A stretch of 64,000 nucleotides of DNA. Origin: Vibrio genomosp. F10 str. ZF-129 (GTDB lineage: Bacteria; Pseudomonadota; Gammaproteobacteria; Enterobacterales; Vibrionaceae). Position numbers and translations under genes: made by a program. The stretch lies in contig NZ_AJYQ02000010.1 of NCBI RefSeq assembly GCF_000287055.2, positions 62,001-126,000 of the forward strand. The letters are read 5' to 3'. Positions within the stretch are counted from its first letter, which is position 1. Each line of letters opens with the position of its first letter. Below the pieces are notes generated by a model, which worked only from the letters and a program-made list of their open reading frames with translations, ran no database searches and had not been told where the DNA came from. Of this stretch, positions 50,921 through 61,354 are shown piece by piece.

Positions 50921-52024
50921 TTAACTGAGATGCTCTTTGGCCAGATAATCATGACTTTGCATTTCAATTAGTCTTGACTGACAACGCTTGAATTCAAACT
51001 CCAGAAATTGCCCTTGATACAAGTTTTCTAAAGCGACTTCAGCTGAAATGATGAGTTTTACATTTCGCTCATAAAATTCATCGACTAATGCAATAAACCG
51101 CCGAGCAGCATCATCCAAATTTGCGCCCATCTGTTCAACATCCGCTAAAAGCACAGAGTGATAGATTTTAGACAGTTCAATATAATCATTTTGGCTACGA
51201 GCACTTTTACATAATTGGCCAAATGTCGCATGCAGTACACCATCACTTGCTTCTATCACATCCATCGCTCGGTTATTGATCTCTATCGACGTTTGAATAG
51301 GCTTATCTTCTCCTACCAATTGCTTGTAATAGCAATAGAGGTTTTCGTTGGCTGTTTTATCAAGTGGGTAATGATATATCTCGGCTTGCTTTAGTGTTCT
51401 TAACCGGTAGTCGATACCGCTATCAACATTCATAATGACACAATGCTTTTCTATCAGATGAATCGCAGGCATGAAACGTGCTCGTTGCAGTCCGTTCTTA
51501 TACAGATCATGCGGCGGGATGTTCGACGTCGCGACTAGGATCACTCCTCGCTTAAACAAGGCTTGAAATAAAGTACCTAGAATCATGGCGTCGGTAATGT
51601 CTGAAACAAAGAACTCATCGAAACAGATAATATCGGTTTCTTGTTTAAATTTATCGGCCACAAGGTCTAACGGATCACTCACTTCCCCTAGCCCTTTAAG
51701 CTCGTCATGCACACGATACATGAAGCGGTGAAAGTGGACTCTCATTTTCCTTTCGCTGGGTAATGAATCAAAAAATGAATCCATCAGGTAGGTCTTACCT
51801 CGACCCACTCCCCCCCAGAAATACAAACCATCAGGAACAACAGGAGAGTCTATTTTTTTTCCCATCAGTTTTTGCCAACGGGTCAGTGAGACCTTAGGTG
51901 CATTGAGATATTCAATAATTTGGTGATGCAATTTATCTAATGCTTCAACCGCTAGAAACTGGGCTTCATCTCTTTGAAAACCATGTTCTTTTATATCTTT
52001 CTCATACTTTTGTCTTGGTGTCAT
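50921..52024 (-). CDS. zapE: ZapE, AFG1-like division ATPase
   Basis: A 367-residue AFG1-family AAA ATPase (YhcM). Walker A is GGVGRGKTYLMD and Walker B is IICFDEFFV. ZapE acts on the Z-ring late in division and under low oxygen in E. coli. The ATG at 52022-52024 has an AAGGAAG site; an earlier ATG (52054) does not. The divergent neighbour is zapG. Confidence 0.93.
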   Translation of the reverse strand: MTPRQKYEKDIKEHGFQRDEAQFLAVEALDKLHHQIIEYLNAPKVSLTRWQKLMGKKIDSPVVPDGLYFWGGVGRGKTYLMDSFFDSLPSERKMRVHFHRFMYRVHDELKGLGEVSDPLDLVADKFKQETDIICFDEFFVSDITDAMILGTLFQALFKRGVILVATSNIPPHDLYKNGLQRARFMPAIHLIEKHCVIMNVDSGIDYRLRTLKQAEIYHYPLDKTANENLYCYYKQLVGEDKPIQTSIEINNRAMDVIEASDGVLHATFGQLCKSARSQNDYIELSKIYHSVLLADVEQMGANLDDAARRFIALVDEFYERNVKLIISAEVALENLYQGQFLEFEFKRCQSRLIEMQSHDYLAKEHLS

Positions 52025-52168
52025 AACAAGAACACTTCCTTCAAACACAGCCATTAAAATTATCGTATTTTTCTTTATTGGACCTTCCGCTCATAGTAAC
52101 ATGCCCCCTAGACATGTGTAACCAACTGGTAACAGACATGTTAATTCCTCAGTTAATAAGGAGCTATT

Positions 52169-52615
52169 ATGCCTTGGATTTACGCTATTGTAGGTTTAGT
52201 CATTGGTATTGTAATAGGGGGGCTTTTTGGGCGCTTCACAACACCTGAATATAAAAAACAAAAAACAGTACAAAAAGACCTAGACGCAACAAAATTCGCT
52301 CTCGAACAACAAAAGCAAGAACTGACCGACTATTTTGCTCAAAGCGCCGAAATGCTGGATACATTAGGCAAAGACTATACGAAGCTTTATCAGCATATGG
52401 CAAAAACATCAGCAGAGCTTTTGCCACATCAACCAGAGCAAGATAACCCATTTGTTAAACAGATAACGATTCAGAACGAAAACAATACGACGCCAGATAA
52501 GATAGAAACAGACCAACCACCTAAAGATTATGCTAAGGGCTCGACTGGACTGTTTACCGATGCAGAAAAGGAGATCATTCACTCTAAAGAAGTGCTGACA
52601 GCGAAAGCCTCTTAA
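52169..52615 (+). CDS. zapG: ZapG (YhcB/DUF1043) inner-membrane protein
   Basis: A 148-residue protein. One N-terminal membrane segment (about 4-22, glycine-rich) is followed by a coiled-coil (about 30-90) and a disordered acidic tail. YhcB/ZapG links cell division and envelope growth. A strong AAGGAG site precedes the ATG. Confidence 0.88.
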   Translation: MPWIYAIVGLVIGIVIGGLFGRFTTPEYKKQKTVQKDLDATKFALEQQKQELTDYFAQSAEMLDTLGKDYTKLYQHMAKTSAELLPHQPEQDNPFVKQITIQNENNTTPDKIETDQPPKDYAKGSTGLFTDAEKEIIHSKEVLTAKAS

Positions 52616-52676
52616 CTTTGAGTCCCAATTCAATGGGAACTAAATTGATGTTTTTTAGTCATATCTCTGACTGGTC

Positions 52677-52715
52677 CCTACTTTTCAAGTTTTCTTCCAC
52701 ATATTGAAAAGTAGG
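52677..52715 (+). repeat. Perfect 12-bp inverted repeat before degQ
   Basis: CCTACTTTTCAA (52677-52688) and TTGAAAAGTAGG (52704-52715) around a 15-nt loop, ending 24 nt before the degQ ATG. No U-tract follows, so it is not an ordinary terminator. It could be a leader hairpin or an operator. Confidence 0.6.
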
Positions 52716-52739
52716 TCTTAATCTAATTGGAGTAATCAG

Positions 52740-54107
52740 ATGAAAAAGCCTTTGCTTACCTTAACCGCCTTATCAATCAGCTTAAGTTCAATCATCATTC
52801 CCTTGCCGGCAACGGCCGCCTTACCGCTATCCATTAACGAGCAGCCTCTGCCCAGCCTTGCTCCCATGCTAGAAGCTGTGACCCCTGCAGTCGTGAGCAT
52901 TGCGGTAGAAGGGACTCAAGTTTCACGCCAGCAGCTACCTGAACAGTTTCGATTCTTTTTCGGCCCAGACTTCCCTACCGACCAAATACAAGAACGCCCA
53001 TTTCGAGGCTTAGGCTCCGGTGTGGTTATCGATGCGAAACAAGGGCATATAGTGACTAATTACCACGTCATTAATGGGGCAGAAACCATTCGCGTCAAAC
53101 TTAAAGATGGCCGAGAGTACGATGCTGAACTTGTCGGTGGCGATCAAATGTCAGACATTGCTTTACTTAAACTTGAAGAAGCAAAGAATCTGACTCAAAT
53201 TCAACTTGCTGATTCAGACAAACTGCGAGTTGGCGATTTCGCGGTGGCGATCGGCAACCCGTTTGGTCTCGGACAAACCGTCACGTCAGGTATTGTGTCG
53301 GCACTAGGTCGAAGTGGGCTGAACCTGGAAAACTTCGAAAATTTCATTCAGACCGATGCTGCGATCAATAGCGGTAACTCGGGCGGTGCACTCGTTAATC
53401 TCAACGGTGAGTTGATTGGAATTAATACCGCCATATTGGGCCCCAATGGCGGCAATGTAGGTATCGGCTTTGCTATTCCGGCCAACATGATGAAAAACCT
53501 CACTGAGCAAATCCTTGATTTTGGTGAAGTCAAACGCGGCATGCTTGGTGTTCAAGGTGGAGAAGTCACTTCAGAGCTTGCAGAAGCATTAGGCTACGAA
53601 TCAAGTAAAGGAGCTTTTGTTAATCAAGTCATACCTGACAGTGCGGCAGACGATGCTGGACTCAAAGCGGGTGACATTATCACCACGATTAATGGTAAGA
53701 AAATCGATACATTTAGTGAGTTACGTGCAAAAGTCGCGACATTGGGTGCAGGCAAACAGTTAACATTAGGCGTTGTGCGAGATGGAAAAACGCTCTCGTT
53801 TGAGGTCACTCTAGGAGAGCAAACCACCAGTAAAACACCCGCAGAAAAGCTCCACCCGGGACTAACTGGTGCTGAATTCACGAATACAACAGACAACGAT
53901 ACGATTCCAGGAATCAAGGTAACAAGTATTGAAGAGGGTTCCTCTGCGGCAGCCTACCAACTTCAGGTCGATGACATTATTATTGGTGTTAATAGAAAGC
54001 GAGTTAAAAACATTGCGGAGTTTCGTGCAGTTATCGATGAAAAACCGGGTATTCTCGCACTCAATATCCAACGAGGGGATCGAACCATCTATCTTGTGAT
54101 TCGATAA
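52740..54107 (+). CDS. degQ: DegQ-type periplasmic serine protease/chaperone
   Basis: A 455-residue HtrA protein. A signal peptide (about 1-26) is followed by a trypsin-like domain with the triad in TNYHVING (His near 105), SDIALLKL (Asp near 138) and NSGNSGGALV (Ser near 213). Two PDZ domains follow (about 260-345 and 365-452). It handles misfolded envelope proteins. DegP is the alternative name, but the tandem with degS favours DegQ. Confidence 0.95.
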   Translation: MKKPLLTLTALSISLSSIIIPLPATAALPLSINEQPLPSLAPMLEAVTPAVVSIAVEGTQVSRQQLPEQFRFFFGPDFPTDQIQERPFRGLGSGVVIDAKQGHIVTNYHVINGAETIRVKLKDGREYDAELVGGDQMSDIALLKLEEAKNLTQIQLADSDKLRVGDFAVAIGNPFGLGQTVTSGIVSALGRSGLNLENFENFIQTDAAINSGNSGGALVNLNGELIGINTAILGPNGGNVGIGFAIPANMMKNLTEQILDFGEVKRGMLGVQGGEVTSELAEALGYESSKGAFVNQVIPDSAADDAGLKAGDIITTINGKKIDTFSELRAKVATLGAGKQLTLGVVRDGKTLSFEVTLGEQTTSKTPAEKLHPGLTGAEFTNTTDNDTIPGIKVTSIEEGSSAAAYQLQVDDIIIGVNRKRVKNIAEFRAVIDEKPGILALNIQRGDRTIYLVIR

Positions 54108-54140
54108 ACTCATCGATTAAATCGTGAGATGACCTTAATA

Positions 54141-54171
54141 AAAGGCGATACCATTTGAGTATCGCCTTTTT
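54141..54171 (+). terminator. Terminator of degQ
   Basis: An 11-bp perfect stem (54141-54151 with 54159-54169) around a 7-nt loop, with five Ts. It separates degQ from degS. Confidence 0.88.
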
Positions 54172-54258
54172 GTTATTTAGCATTCTGATGCTATGCTTCG
54201 ACAGCAAGCATTAAAAACACCCATTATCACAAAGACTTCCACCCACTTTGAGGACAGT

Positions 54259-55323
54259 ATGCTGAATTTCATGTTACGTTCGGTTGTATTAGGTTTGGCA
54301 ACGGCACTCATTTTATTACTGGCAATACCTTCTTTACGTACTAATTTTCTGCCACAAGTACTTCCCTCGACAACAGATAATTTTTCAACACTTCAGCTTT
54401 CGTTCAATGACGCGGTGAGAAAAGCGGCACCAGCCGTCGTCAATATTTACAGTAGAAAGTACACCGAAGATAATCGCACTAAGCTTTCGACTCAGGGGCT
54501 AGGATCAGGTGTTATTGTCAGTGAGAAAGGCTATATCATAACGAACTATCACGTTATTGCTCAGGCCGATCAGATCATTGTGGCTCTTCAAGATGGACGA
54601 GTCGCTGCCGCTCAGTTGGTCGGCAAAGATCGCCGCACAGATATTGCCATTTTACAAATAGAAGGAACTAACCTTCCTATCATCCCTCAAAACACAAATT
54701 ATGCAGCTAAAGTAGGTGATGTGGTTCTTGCCATAGGCAACCCATACAACCTTGGGCAAACCACCACGTTTGGTATCATCTCAGCCACGGGCCGCTCATC
54801 AATTAGTGCGGATGGTCGCCAAGCTTTTATCCAAACCGATGCCGCAATCAATCAGGGCAATTCTGGAGGGGCTCTTGTTAACAGCCAAGGTGAACTCGTT
54901 GGAATCAATACCGCTTCCTTCCAGCAAGCAACTGATCTTGAAACGTATGGGATCTCTTTTGCAATACCTTACCCATTAGCCCATAAGATTATGGATAAAA
55001 TCATTGCTGATGGGCGAGTCATCCGTGGTTACATTGGTATCGATGGGCAAGACATCAACTCGGTAACATCGCGATTACTGGGGAGTGAGCACCTAGGTGG
55101 TATTGTTGTACTTGGATTGGATCCTGATGGACCAGGGGCAAAAGCTGGCTTCGAAGCCCAAGATATTATATTGAAAATCGATGGGCATAAAATCAACGGC
55201 AGACAAAGCGTTATGGATATCGTGACAGATTTACGACCAGGCACAACGATTGACATTATGCTACTACGCAAAGGTGAAGAGATAACGTTACCCGTTACCG
55301 TTGCTGAAGATAATCGTGAGTAA
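54259..55323 (+). CDS. degS: DegS, site-1 protease of the sigma-E pathway
   Basis: A 354-residue membrane-anchored HtrA protease with one N-terminal membrane segment (about 5-27), a catalytic domain (TNYHVI, RTDIAIL, NQGNSGGALV) and a single PDZ domain (about 252-340). DegS senses exposed outer-membrane protein tails and cuts RseA. The ATG at 54259 has a GAGGA site; an ATG at 54193 would add 22 residues before the anchor. Confidence 0.95.
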   Translation: MLNFMLRSVVLGLATALILLLAIPSLRTNFLPQVLPSTTDNFSTLQLSFNDAVRKAAPAVVNIYSRKYTEDNRTKLSTQGLGSGVIVSEKGYIITNYHVIAQADQIIVALQDGRVAAAQLVGKDRRTDIAILQIEGTNLPIIPQNTNYAAKVGDVVLAIGNPYNLGQTTTFGIISATGRSSISADGRQAFIQTDAAINQGNSGGALVNSQGELVGINTASFQQATDLETYGISFAIPYPLAHKIMDKIIADGRVIRGYIGIDGQDINSVTSRLLGSEHLGGIVVLGLDPDGPGAKAGFEAQDIILKIDGHKINGRQSVMDIVTDLRPGTTIDIMLLRKGEEITLPVTVAEDNRE

Positions 55324-55361
55324 TCTAAGTTAAGCAGTGATGTGAAGCGAAATAAGGCGTT

Positions 55362-55412
55362 CTAACCGCAAAAAAGCCCCTATATAAAATACAGGGGCTT
55401 TTTTGCGGTTAG
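55362..55412. terminator. Bidirectional terminator with a 20-bp stem between degS and parC
   Basis: A perfect 20-bp stem (55362-55381 with 55393-55412) around an 11-nt loop. A T run is built into each arm (AGGGGCTTTTTTGCGG on the plus strand and its mirror on the minus strand), so it can stop both convergent transcripts. Confidence 0.85.
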
Positions 55413-55427
55413 AGAATACCGCTTTGA

Positions 55428-57692
55428 TTAAGCCTCTGGCTCAGTATCGGCTTCCAGCTCTATTCGTGTCACTCTCTGCAGGCCTCTTGGCAATAGACTG
55501 CCTCGACGACCACGCTCACCTCTAAAGTTATCGAGATCAGCCGACTTAAGACCCAACTTTCTCTTCCCTGCATAAATGGTTAAAGAAGCACCCTGAGGTA
55601 ATGCCATTAGGTGAGAAACAAACTCTTCACGCTCTTTGGCTTTTGCAGCAGGAATATTAATGATCTTATTCCCTTTCCCTTTACCCAGTTGAGGAAGATC
55701 TTTGATCGGGAAAAGCAACATACGGCCTTGGTTCGTTATCGCAAGAATCTCATCAGAGTCTAGGTTGCCAACGGTATGCGGTGGTAATACTTCCGAGTTT
55801 TGAGGAAGGTTGACCAAGGCTTTGCCACTCTTGTTTTTTGACAATAAATCACTGCCTTTACAAACAAAGCCATAACCGGCATCGGACCCCACTAACCACA
55901 GCTGATCATCCTCACCCATAATCACTTGGCGCATCGAGCTGCCCACACTGATATTCAAGCGACCAGTAATCGGTTCTCCTTGACTACGAGCCGAAGGTAG
56001 AGAGTGCGACTCCAGTGAATAGCTTCTACCGTCACTCGCAAAGAACACCGCTTGCTGATTACTCTTTCCTCGGGCGTGAGCTAAGTAATTATCACCTGAT
56101 TTATAGTTGAGTGTTTCAGCATCCACCTCATGCCCTTTCGCATGACGAATCCAGCCTTTTTCTGAAAGCACAACCGTAATCGGCTCACTTGGAACAAGGT
56201 CTCGTTCAGTAAGCGCTTTAGCTTCCGCACGCTCAATCAGTGGAGAGCGACGATCATCGCCAAACTTATCCGCATCAGCCTGAATTTCTTTTTTAATCAG
56301 TGTACTAAGACGACGCTCAGAACCCAGTAGCTTTTCTAATTTGTCACGCTCTTTAGCGAGTTCATCTTGCTCACCACGGATCTTAAACTCTTCTAATTTC
56401 GCTAAATTACGCAGTTTAATATCTAAAATGGCATCCGCTTGCGTCTCTGTAATGTTGAAGCGGCTCATGAGTACAGGGCGAGGTTCGTCCTCTGTACGAA
56501 TGATTTCAATCACTTCATCAATATTAAGATATGCGACCAACAAACCTTCTAAGATGTGCAATCGAGCAAGGACTTTGTCTAAGCGATATTGCAAACGTCT
56601 GCGCACCGTTGTGCGACGGAATTCGATCCACTCATTCAGGATCTGAACCAATCCTTTGACTTGAGGACGCTCATCCAGGCCAATCATATTGAGGTTAACG
56701 CGGAAGTTTTTCTCAAGATCCGTAGAGGCAAATAGGTGGTTCATTAACTGATCGCAGTCGATACGGTTAGAGCGAGGAACGATCACAATGCGAGTCGGGT
56801 TTTCATGATCCGATTCATCACGAAGATCATCGACCATAGGGAGCTTTTTCGCACGCATTTGCGCCGCAATCTGCTCTAGAAGCTTCGCACCTGAAACTTG
56901 GTGAGGTAACGCAGTGATGACAATATCATTGCCCTCTTTGTGCCATACCGCACGCATTTTAATGCTGCCTCGACCGGTACGATAAATTTTTTCTATATCG
57001 CTTCGCGGTGAAATAATTTCAGCTTCTGTCGGGTAGTCTGGGCCTTGAATAAAGCCCATCACATCGTTGAGTTCGGCTTTCGGGTTATCCAGTAAGTGGA
57101 TCGCAGCACTCGCCACTTCACGCACATTGTGAGGTGGAATATCGGTTGCCATACCCACCGCAATACCGGTAATACCATTAAGTAAAATATGCGGCAGACG
57201 AGCAGGCAGCATTTGTGGCTCTTTCATCGTGCCATCAAAGTTTGGTTGCCACTCCACCGTGCCTTGCCCTAATTCACCCAGCAATACCTCGGCAAACTTA
57301 GACAGTTTGGCTTCGGTATAACGCATGGCTGCGAACGATTTAGGATCATCGGGCGCACCCCAGTTACCTTGGCCATCAACCAATGGGTAGCGGTATGAGA
57401 ACGGCTGAGCCATTAATACCATGGCTTCATAACACGCCGAGTCACCATGAGGGTGGTACTTACCAAGTACATCACCAACCGTACGCGCCGATTTTTTATA
57501 TTTTGATGACGCCGATAAGCCAAGCTCTGACATCGCGTAAATAATACGTCGCTGAACAGGCTTCAAACCGTCACCAATGTAAGGTAACGCTCGGTCCATA
57601 ATGACGTACATTGAATAGTTCAGATAAGCGTCTTCGGTGAACTTGCGCATTGGCAACTGTTCTACGCCATCATAAGTAATTTCTGTGGACAT
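55428..57692 (-). CDS. parC: Topoisomerase IV subunit A
   Basis: A 754-residue type IIA topoisomerase subunit that unlinks daughter chromosomes. The catalytic tyrosine lies in the [10 protein letters not shown] segment (near 124). In the quinolone-resistance region [10 protein letters not shown], Ser85 and Glu89 are the unmutated residues. A C-terminal beta-pinwheel domain follows. It starts 3 nt after parE. Confidence 0.98.
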   Translation of the reverse strand: MSTEITYDGVEQLPMRKFTEDAYLNYSMYVIMDRALPYIGDGLKPVQRRIIYAMSELGLSASSKYKKSARTVGDVLGKYHPHGDSACYEAMVLMAQPFSYRYPLVDGQGNWGAPDDPKSFAAMRYTEAKLSKFAEVLLGELGQGTVEWQPNFDGTMKEPQMLPARLPHILLNGITGIAVGMATDIPPHNVREVASAAIHLLDNPKAELNDVMGFIQGPDYPTEAEIISPRSDIEKIYRTGRGSIKMRAVWHKEGNDIVITALPHQVSGAKLLEQIAAQMRAKKLPMVDDLRDESDHENPTRIVIVPRSNRIDCDQLMNHLFASTDLEKNFRVNLNMIGLDERPQVKGLVQILNEWIEFRRTTVRRRLQYRLDKVLARLHILEGLLVAYLNIDEVIEIIRTEDEPRPVLMSRFNITETQADAILDIKLRNLAKLEEFKIRGEQDELAKERDKLEKLLGSERRLSTLIKKEIQADADKFGDDRRSPLIERAEAKALTERDLVPSEPITVVLSEKGWIRHAKGHEVDAETLNYKSGDNYLAHARGKSNQQAVFFASDGRSYSLESHSLPSARSQGEPITGRLNISVGSSMRQVIMGEDDQLWLVGSDAGYGFVCKGSDLLSKNKSGKALVNLPQNSEVLPPHTVGNLDSDEILAITNQGRMLLFPIKDLPQLGKGKGNKIINIPAAKAKEREEFVSHLMALPQGASLTIYAGKRKLGLKSADLDNFRGERGRRGSLLPRGLQRVTRIELEADTEPEA

Positions 57693-57695
57693 TAA

Positions 57696-59576
57696 TTAAA
57701 CCTCTGCCATATCGCCGTTAGCTTGTAACCATGAGCGGCGGTCATCAGCACGCTTCTTACCTAACAACATATCCATCATTTCCATGGTTGCTTCATTGTC
57801 ATCGATAGTGAGCTGAACTAAACGTCGAGTGTTTGGATCCATGGTTGTTTCACGCAACTGGAGAGGGTTCATCTCACCCAACCCTTTGAATCGCTGTACG
57901 TTAATTTTGGCTTTTTTCTTACTCAAACGCTCCAACACCCCTTCTTTTTCATCTTCATCCAAGGCGTAAAATACTTCTTTTCCGCAATCAATACGGAAGA
58001 GTGGCGGCATCGCGACATAAATGTGCCCCGCTTCAACTAAGGCTCGGAAGTGACGAGTAAAAAGCGCACATAAAAGCGTGGCGATGTGCAAACCATCCGA
58101 GTCCGCATCGGCAAGAATACAGACTTTTCCGTAACGTAGGCTTTGAAGATCGTCGCTGTCAGGGTCAATCCCTAATGCCACCGAGATATCGTGTACTTCT
58201 TGCGAAGCGAGCACTTGATCGGCAGAAACTTCCCAAGTGTTGAGTATTTTACCGCGCAGTGGCATAACCGCTTGGAATTCACGGTCTCGAGCTTGTTTGG
58301 CTGAGCCTCCCGCTGAGTCTCCTTCCACGAAGAAGATTTCCGTACGACTTAAATCCTGCGCTGAACAGTCGGTCAGTTTTCCTGGTAATGCAGGACCTGA
58401 GGCGACTTTTTTTCGCACAACTTTCTTGCTAGCACGCATACGGCGATGCGCGTTTGCAATACAAACTTCAGCCAGTTGCTCCGCCAGTTGAGGCTTTTCA
58501 TTGAGCCACAAACTAAAGGAGTCTTTTACAACACCAGAGACAAACGCCGCGGTTTGACGAGAAGACAAACGTTCTTTGGTTTGGCCTGCAAATTGCGGAT
58601 CTTGTATTTTAACCGATAAGACATACGAACAACGTTCAAAAACATCGTCACCGGTTAACTTCACACCACGAGGCAGCAAATTTCGGAATTCACAGAACTC
58701 ACGCATCGCGTCCAGCAAGCCCTGACGCAGACCATTAACGTGCGTACCGCCTTGCGCAGTCGGAATCAAGTTGACGTAGCTTTCGGTGATCATATCACCG
58801 CCTTCTGGTTGCCAGATAATGGCCCAGTTAGCCGCTTCTGTTTCCGCCGAGAACTCACCAGTAAAAGGGACTTCAGGAATAACGGTGTATCCCTTCACGC
58901 CTTCAGCCAGGTAGTCTTTTAAGCCATCTTCATAGAACCACTTGTGCTCATTACCATTGACTTTGTCACTAAAGGTGATCTCTAGGCCAGGGCAAAGAAC
59001 GGCTTTTGCTCGCAGGTTATTGATAAGGCGAGTAACAGAGAAGTTGCCTGAGTCAAAATAGCTGGTATCTGGCCAAAAATGGACACTGGTGCCTTTGTTA
59101 CGACGACCACAAGTCCCCGTGACGGTCAGTTCTTCCACTTTATTGCCGTGCTCAAACGCCATTTCATAGACTTGGCCGTCACGGCGTACCGTAACTTGAA
59201 CACGTTTTGATAGCGCGTTAACAACCGAAATACCCACACCGTGTAAACCACCAGAGAACTGATAGTTTTTGTTGGAGAATTTACCACCGGCGTGGAGCTT
59301 ACAGAAGATAAGTTCAACCCCCGAGATTTTCTCTTCTGGGTGAATATCGACAGGCATGCCTCGACCATCATCAATGACTTCCAAAGATTGATCAGCATGA
59401 AGAATTACTTGTACCTTTGAGGCATGTCCGGCTAGCGCTTCATCGACACTGTTGTCGATAACTTCTTGACCCAAATGGTTGGGTCTCGCTGTATCCGTAT
59501 ACATCCCTGGTCGGCGACGTACTGGCTCTAAGCCATTGAGAACTTCAATGGCTCCAGCATTATATTGTTCAGTCAT
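57696..59576 (-). CDS. parE: Topoisomerase IV subunit B
   Basis: A 626-residue ATPase subunit. The GHKL ATP site includes VIDDGRGMPVDIH (near 68) and GGLHGVGISVVNAL (near 109), and the Toprim domain contains EGDSAGGSAKQ (near 415) and DADSDGLHI (near 495). It partners ParC in an operon. Confidence 0.98.
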   Translation of the reverse strand: MTEQYNAGAIEVLNGLEPVRRRPGMYTDTARPNHLGQEVIDNSVDEALAGHASKVQVILHADQSLEVIDDGRGMPVDIHPEEKISGVELIFCKLHAGGKFSNKNYQFSGGLHGVGISVVNALSKRVQVTVRRDGQVYEMAFEHGNKVEELTVTGTCGRRNKGTSVHFWPDTSYFDSGNFSVTRLINNLRAKAVLCPGLEITFSDKVNGNEHKWFYEDGLKDYLAEGVKGYTVIPEVPFTGEFSAETEAANWAIIWQPEGGDMITESYVNLIPTAQGGTHVNGLRQGLLDAMREFCEFRNLLPRGVKLTGDDVFERCSYVLSVKIQDPQFAGQTKERLSSRQTAAFVSGVVKDSFSLWLNEKPQLAEQLAEVCIANAHRRMRASKKVVRKKVASGPALPGKLTDCSAQDLSRTEIFFVEGDSAGGSAKQARDREFQAVMPLRGKILNTWEVSADQVLASQEVHDISVALGIDPDSDDLQSLRYGKVCILADADSDGLHIATLLCALFTRHFRALVEAGHIYVAMPPLFRIDCGKEVFYALDEDEKEGVLERLSKKKAKINVQRFKGLGEMNPLQLRETTMDPNTRRLVQLTIDDNEATMEMMDMLLGKKRADDRRSWLQANGDMAEV

Positions 59577-59914
59577 AATACGGAATATACTTAGTAGATA
59601 ATTAAGTTATTACATTGCTATTGGTGTAAAGAGACCTTTAACACGGCTCGCGAGTTCAAATGCCATCAGAAGCACATATGAGCGTTTTGCGTAAAAAGTG
59701 ACAAAATCGCTGAAACAATCAGCGTTCACAACAACAAAAGTATAGGTAGAACATAGTCTGGAAGTGGCCCTCTTATGTCAAGAGAGATAGGTAAGTAACA
59801 GGTAAAATTATGACTCCTCCCTCAGTGGAAGAAAGAAAACCTAAATTAATAGCTTTCTAAATCACAACTCGTCTCTTCTGCACGAAAAAGAGACAAAAAA
59901 GATTGTTGAGTATT
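59577..59914 (-). other. Intergenic region between yqiA and parE
   Basis: A 338-nt stretch with no coding pattern in an otherwise compact minus-strand series. It contains a 7-bp hairpin (59871-59877 with 59888-59894) without a downstream U-tract in either direction. It probably carries the parE promoter, which I could not locate with confidence. Confidence 0.5.
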
Positions 59915-60505
59915 CTATAAAGCGAGAAATTCAATAATTTGAGCTGGGTATCGTTCAAAATCAACAAAGCTGTGATCACCACCTTGCTCAACCGTTTGTT
60001 TCGAGAAAGCAAACCGTTCAACAGCCTGACGATAATCAAGAACTTCATCCCCAGTTTGTTGCAACAGCCAAAAATCTTTAGGGTTCGCGATAGAAGTAAC
60101 ATCTAACGTTTTTAGCTGCTGTATATGAATCGGATCCAAAACATACTGCACATGAGTATAAGGATTAGTCTGCTCACCTAAGTAATCCACCAGCAGTTCG
60201 TAAGGCTTAACCGCAGGGTTAATTAATACCGCTTTAAAGCCAAATTTTTCATTCAACCAAGTGGATAAATAACCTCCAAGAGAGCTTCCCACTAACCCAA
60301 TGTCATAATCGGCCTGGTACTCTTCAATCAAAGCTAATAAGCAATGGGCGGCTTCTTCGGGAAAGCAAGGAAGCTGCGGAGTAACCAGCGTAATATCCGG
60401 CCGGTTAGCCGCGCAATACTCCTTCATCACCTTGGCTTTATGCGACTGAGGTGAACTGTTAAAACCGTGGATATACAGTAACAAGGGTCTTTTAGATGAA
60501 GGCAT
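59915..60505 (-). CDS. yqiA: YqiA-type esterase
   Basis: A 196-residue alpha/beta hydrolase. The nucleophile motif GSSLGGY (serine near 74) and the GGDHSF segment containing the catalytic His are intact. The E. coli protein has short-chain acyl esterase activity; the natural substrate is unknown. It follows cpdA by 2 nt. Confidence 0.92.
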   Translation of the reverse strand: MPSSKRPLLLYIHGFNSSPQSHKAKVMKEYCAANRPDITLVTPQLPCFPEEAAHCLLALIEEYQADYDIGLVGSSLGGYLSTWLNEKFGFKAVLINPAVKPYELLVDYLGEQTNPYTHVQYVLDPIHIQQLKTLDVTSIANPKDFWLLQQTGDEVLDYRQAVERFAFSKQTVEQGGDHSFVDFERYPAQIIEFLAL

Positions 60506-60507
60506 CG

Positions 60508-61335
60508 TTAATAACCGCCAGCAGTGAAATCGGGAAAGAATCGATCATTAGGCAAACGCTGCACTTGAGTCACCAATTGCCCATCATCGTACAGGTCAAG
60601 CTCTCTCCACCCAGGAGCACGCTTATCTAGAGCGAATTCATCGGAGTTAGGTTTAAACTGAATGCACGTTGATGGTGTCGCCATAACGCGTACACCGTTG
60701 AACTCTCGATCCATATCCTGATGAACATGGCCACACAAGATGGCTTTAACATTACTGTGCCTATCAAGTACCTGCCAGAGCAATTCACTGTCTTTCAACG
60801 TATGCTGATCTAGCCAAGCACTGCCCACTAGAATCGGATGATGATGCAACAACACTAAGGTATGACGATTAGGGTTAGCACTCAATTTTTCATCCAATAA
60901 ATCCAGTTGCCGATCACTCAAGCGCCCATGAGGCATTCCAACAACTTGAGAGTCAAGCATGATCACTTGCCAATGCTCACCTATGTATAAGTGCTCGATA
61001 TGCTGAATTTGAGGGGAAGGAAATACTGTGCCCATATTCGGCTGATAATCATGATTACCAGGCAGCCAATAACAAGGCTGTTTGAGTGGCGCAATCCCCT
61101 CGGCAAAACGCTGGTATGACTCGACACTATGATCTTGAGAAATATCTCCCGTCGCCAAAATAGAATCAAAGTTAACACCAGAATCTTGAATCATAGAGAC
61201 CACAGCCTGAAAACTGTCTAAGGTATTTACGCTTAGAAGGTCACCGTCCGCAGGCGCAAACAAATGAGTATCGGTAATTTGTAGCAGCTTAATCGGTGAA
61301 ACTTCTGCTGGACTTGGGGACAATTTCAAAATCAA
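60508..61335 (-). CDS. cpdA: 3',5'-cyclic-AMP phosphodiesterase
   Basis: A 275-residue metallophosphatase that lowers cAMP. Metal-binding motifs are present in order: ITDTHLF, ATGDISQD, GNHD, LLHHHP and CGHVHQD. It sits between yqiB and yqiA, as in E. coli. Confidence 0.95.
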   Translation of the reverse strand: MILKLSPSPAEVSPIKLLQITDTHLFAPADGDLLSVNTLDSFQAVVSMIQDSGVNFDSILATGDISQDHSVESYQRFAEGIAPLKQPCYWLPGNHDYQPNMGTVFPSPQIQHIEHLYIGEHWQVIMLDSQVVGMPHGRLSDRQLDLLDEKLSANPNRHTLVLLHHHPILVGSAWLDQHTLKDSELLWQVLDRHSNVKAILCGHVHQDMDREFNGVRVMATPSTCIQFKPNSDEFALDKRAPGWRELDLYDDGQLVTQVQRLPNDRFFPDFTAGGY

Positions 61336-61354
61336 AACCTGAAAATTTACATGA

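Noticed and set aside
52622-52656. Short hairpin with T6 after zapG considered as a terminator.
   Set aside because: The stem is only 5 bp and lies about 12 nt before the T run.
59871-59894. Hairpin downstream of yqiA considered as a terminator.
   Set aside because: The U-tract is on the wrong side in both directions.
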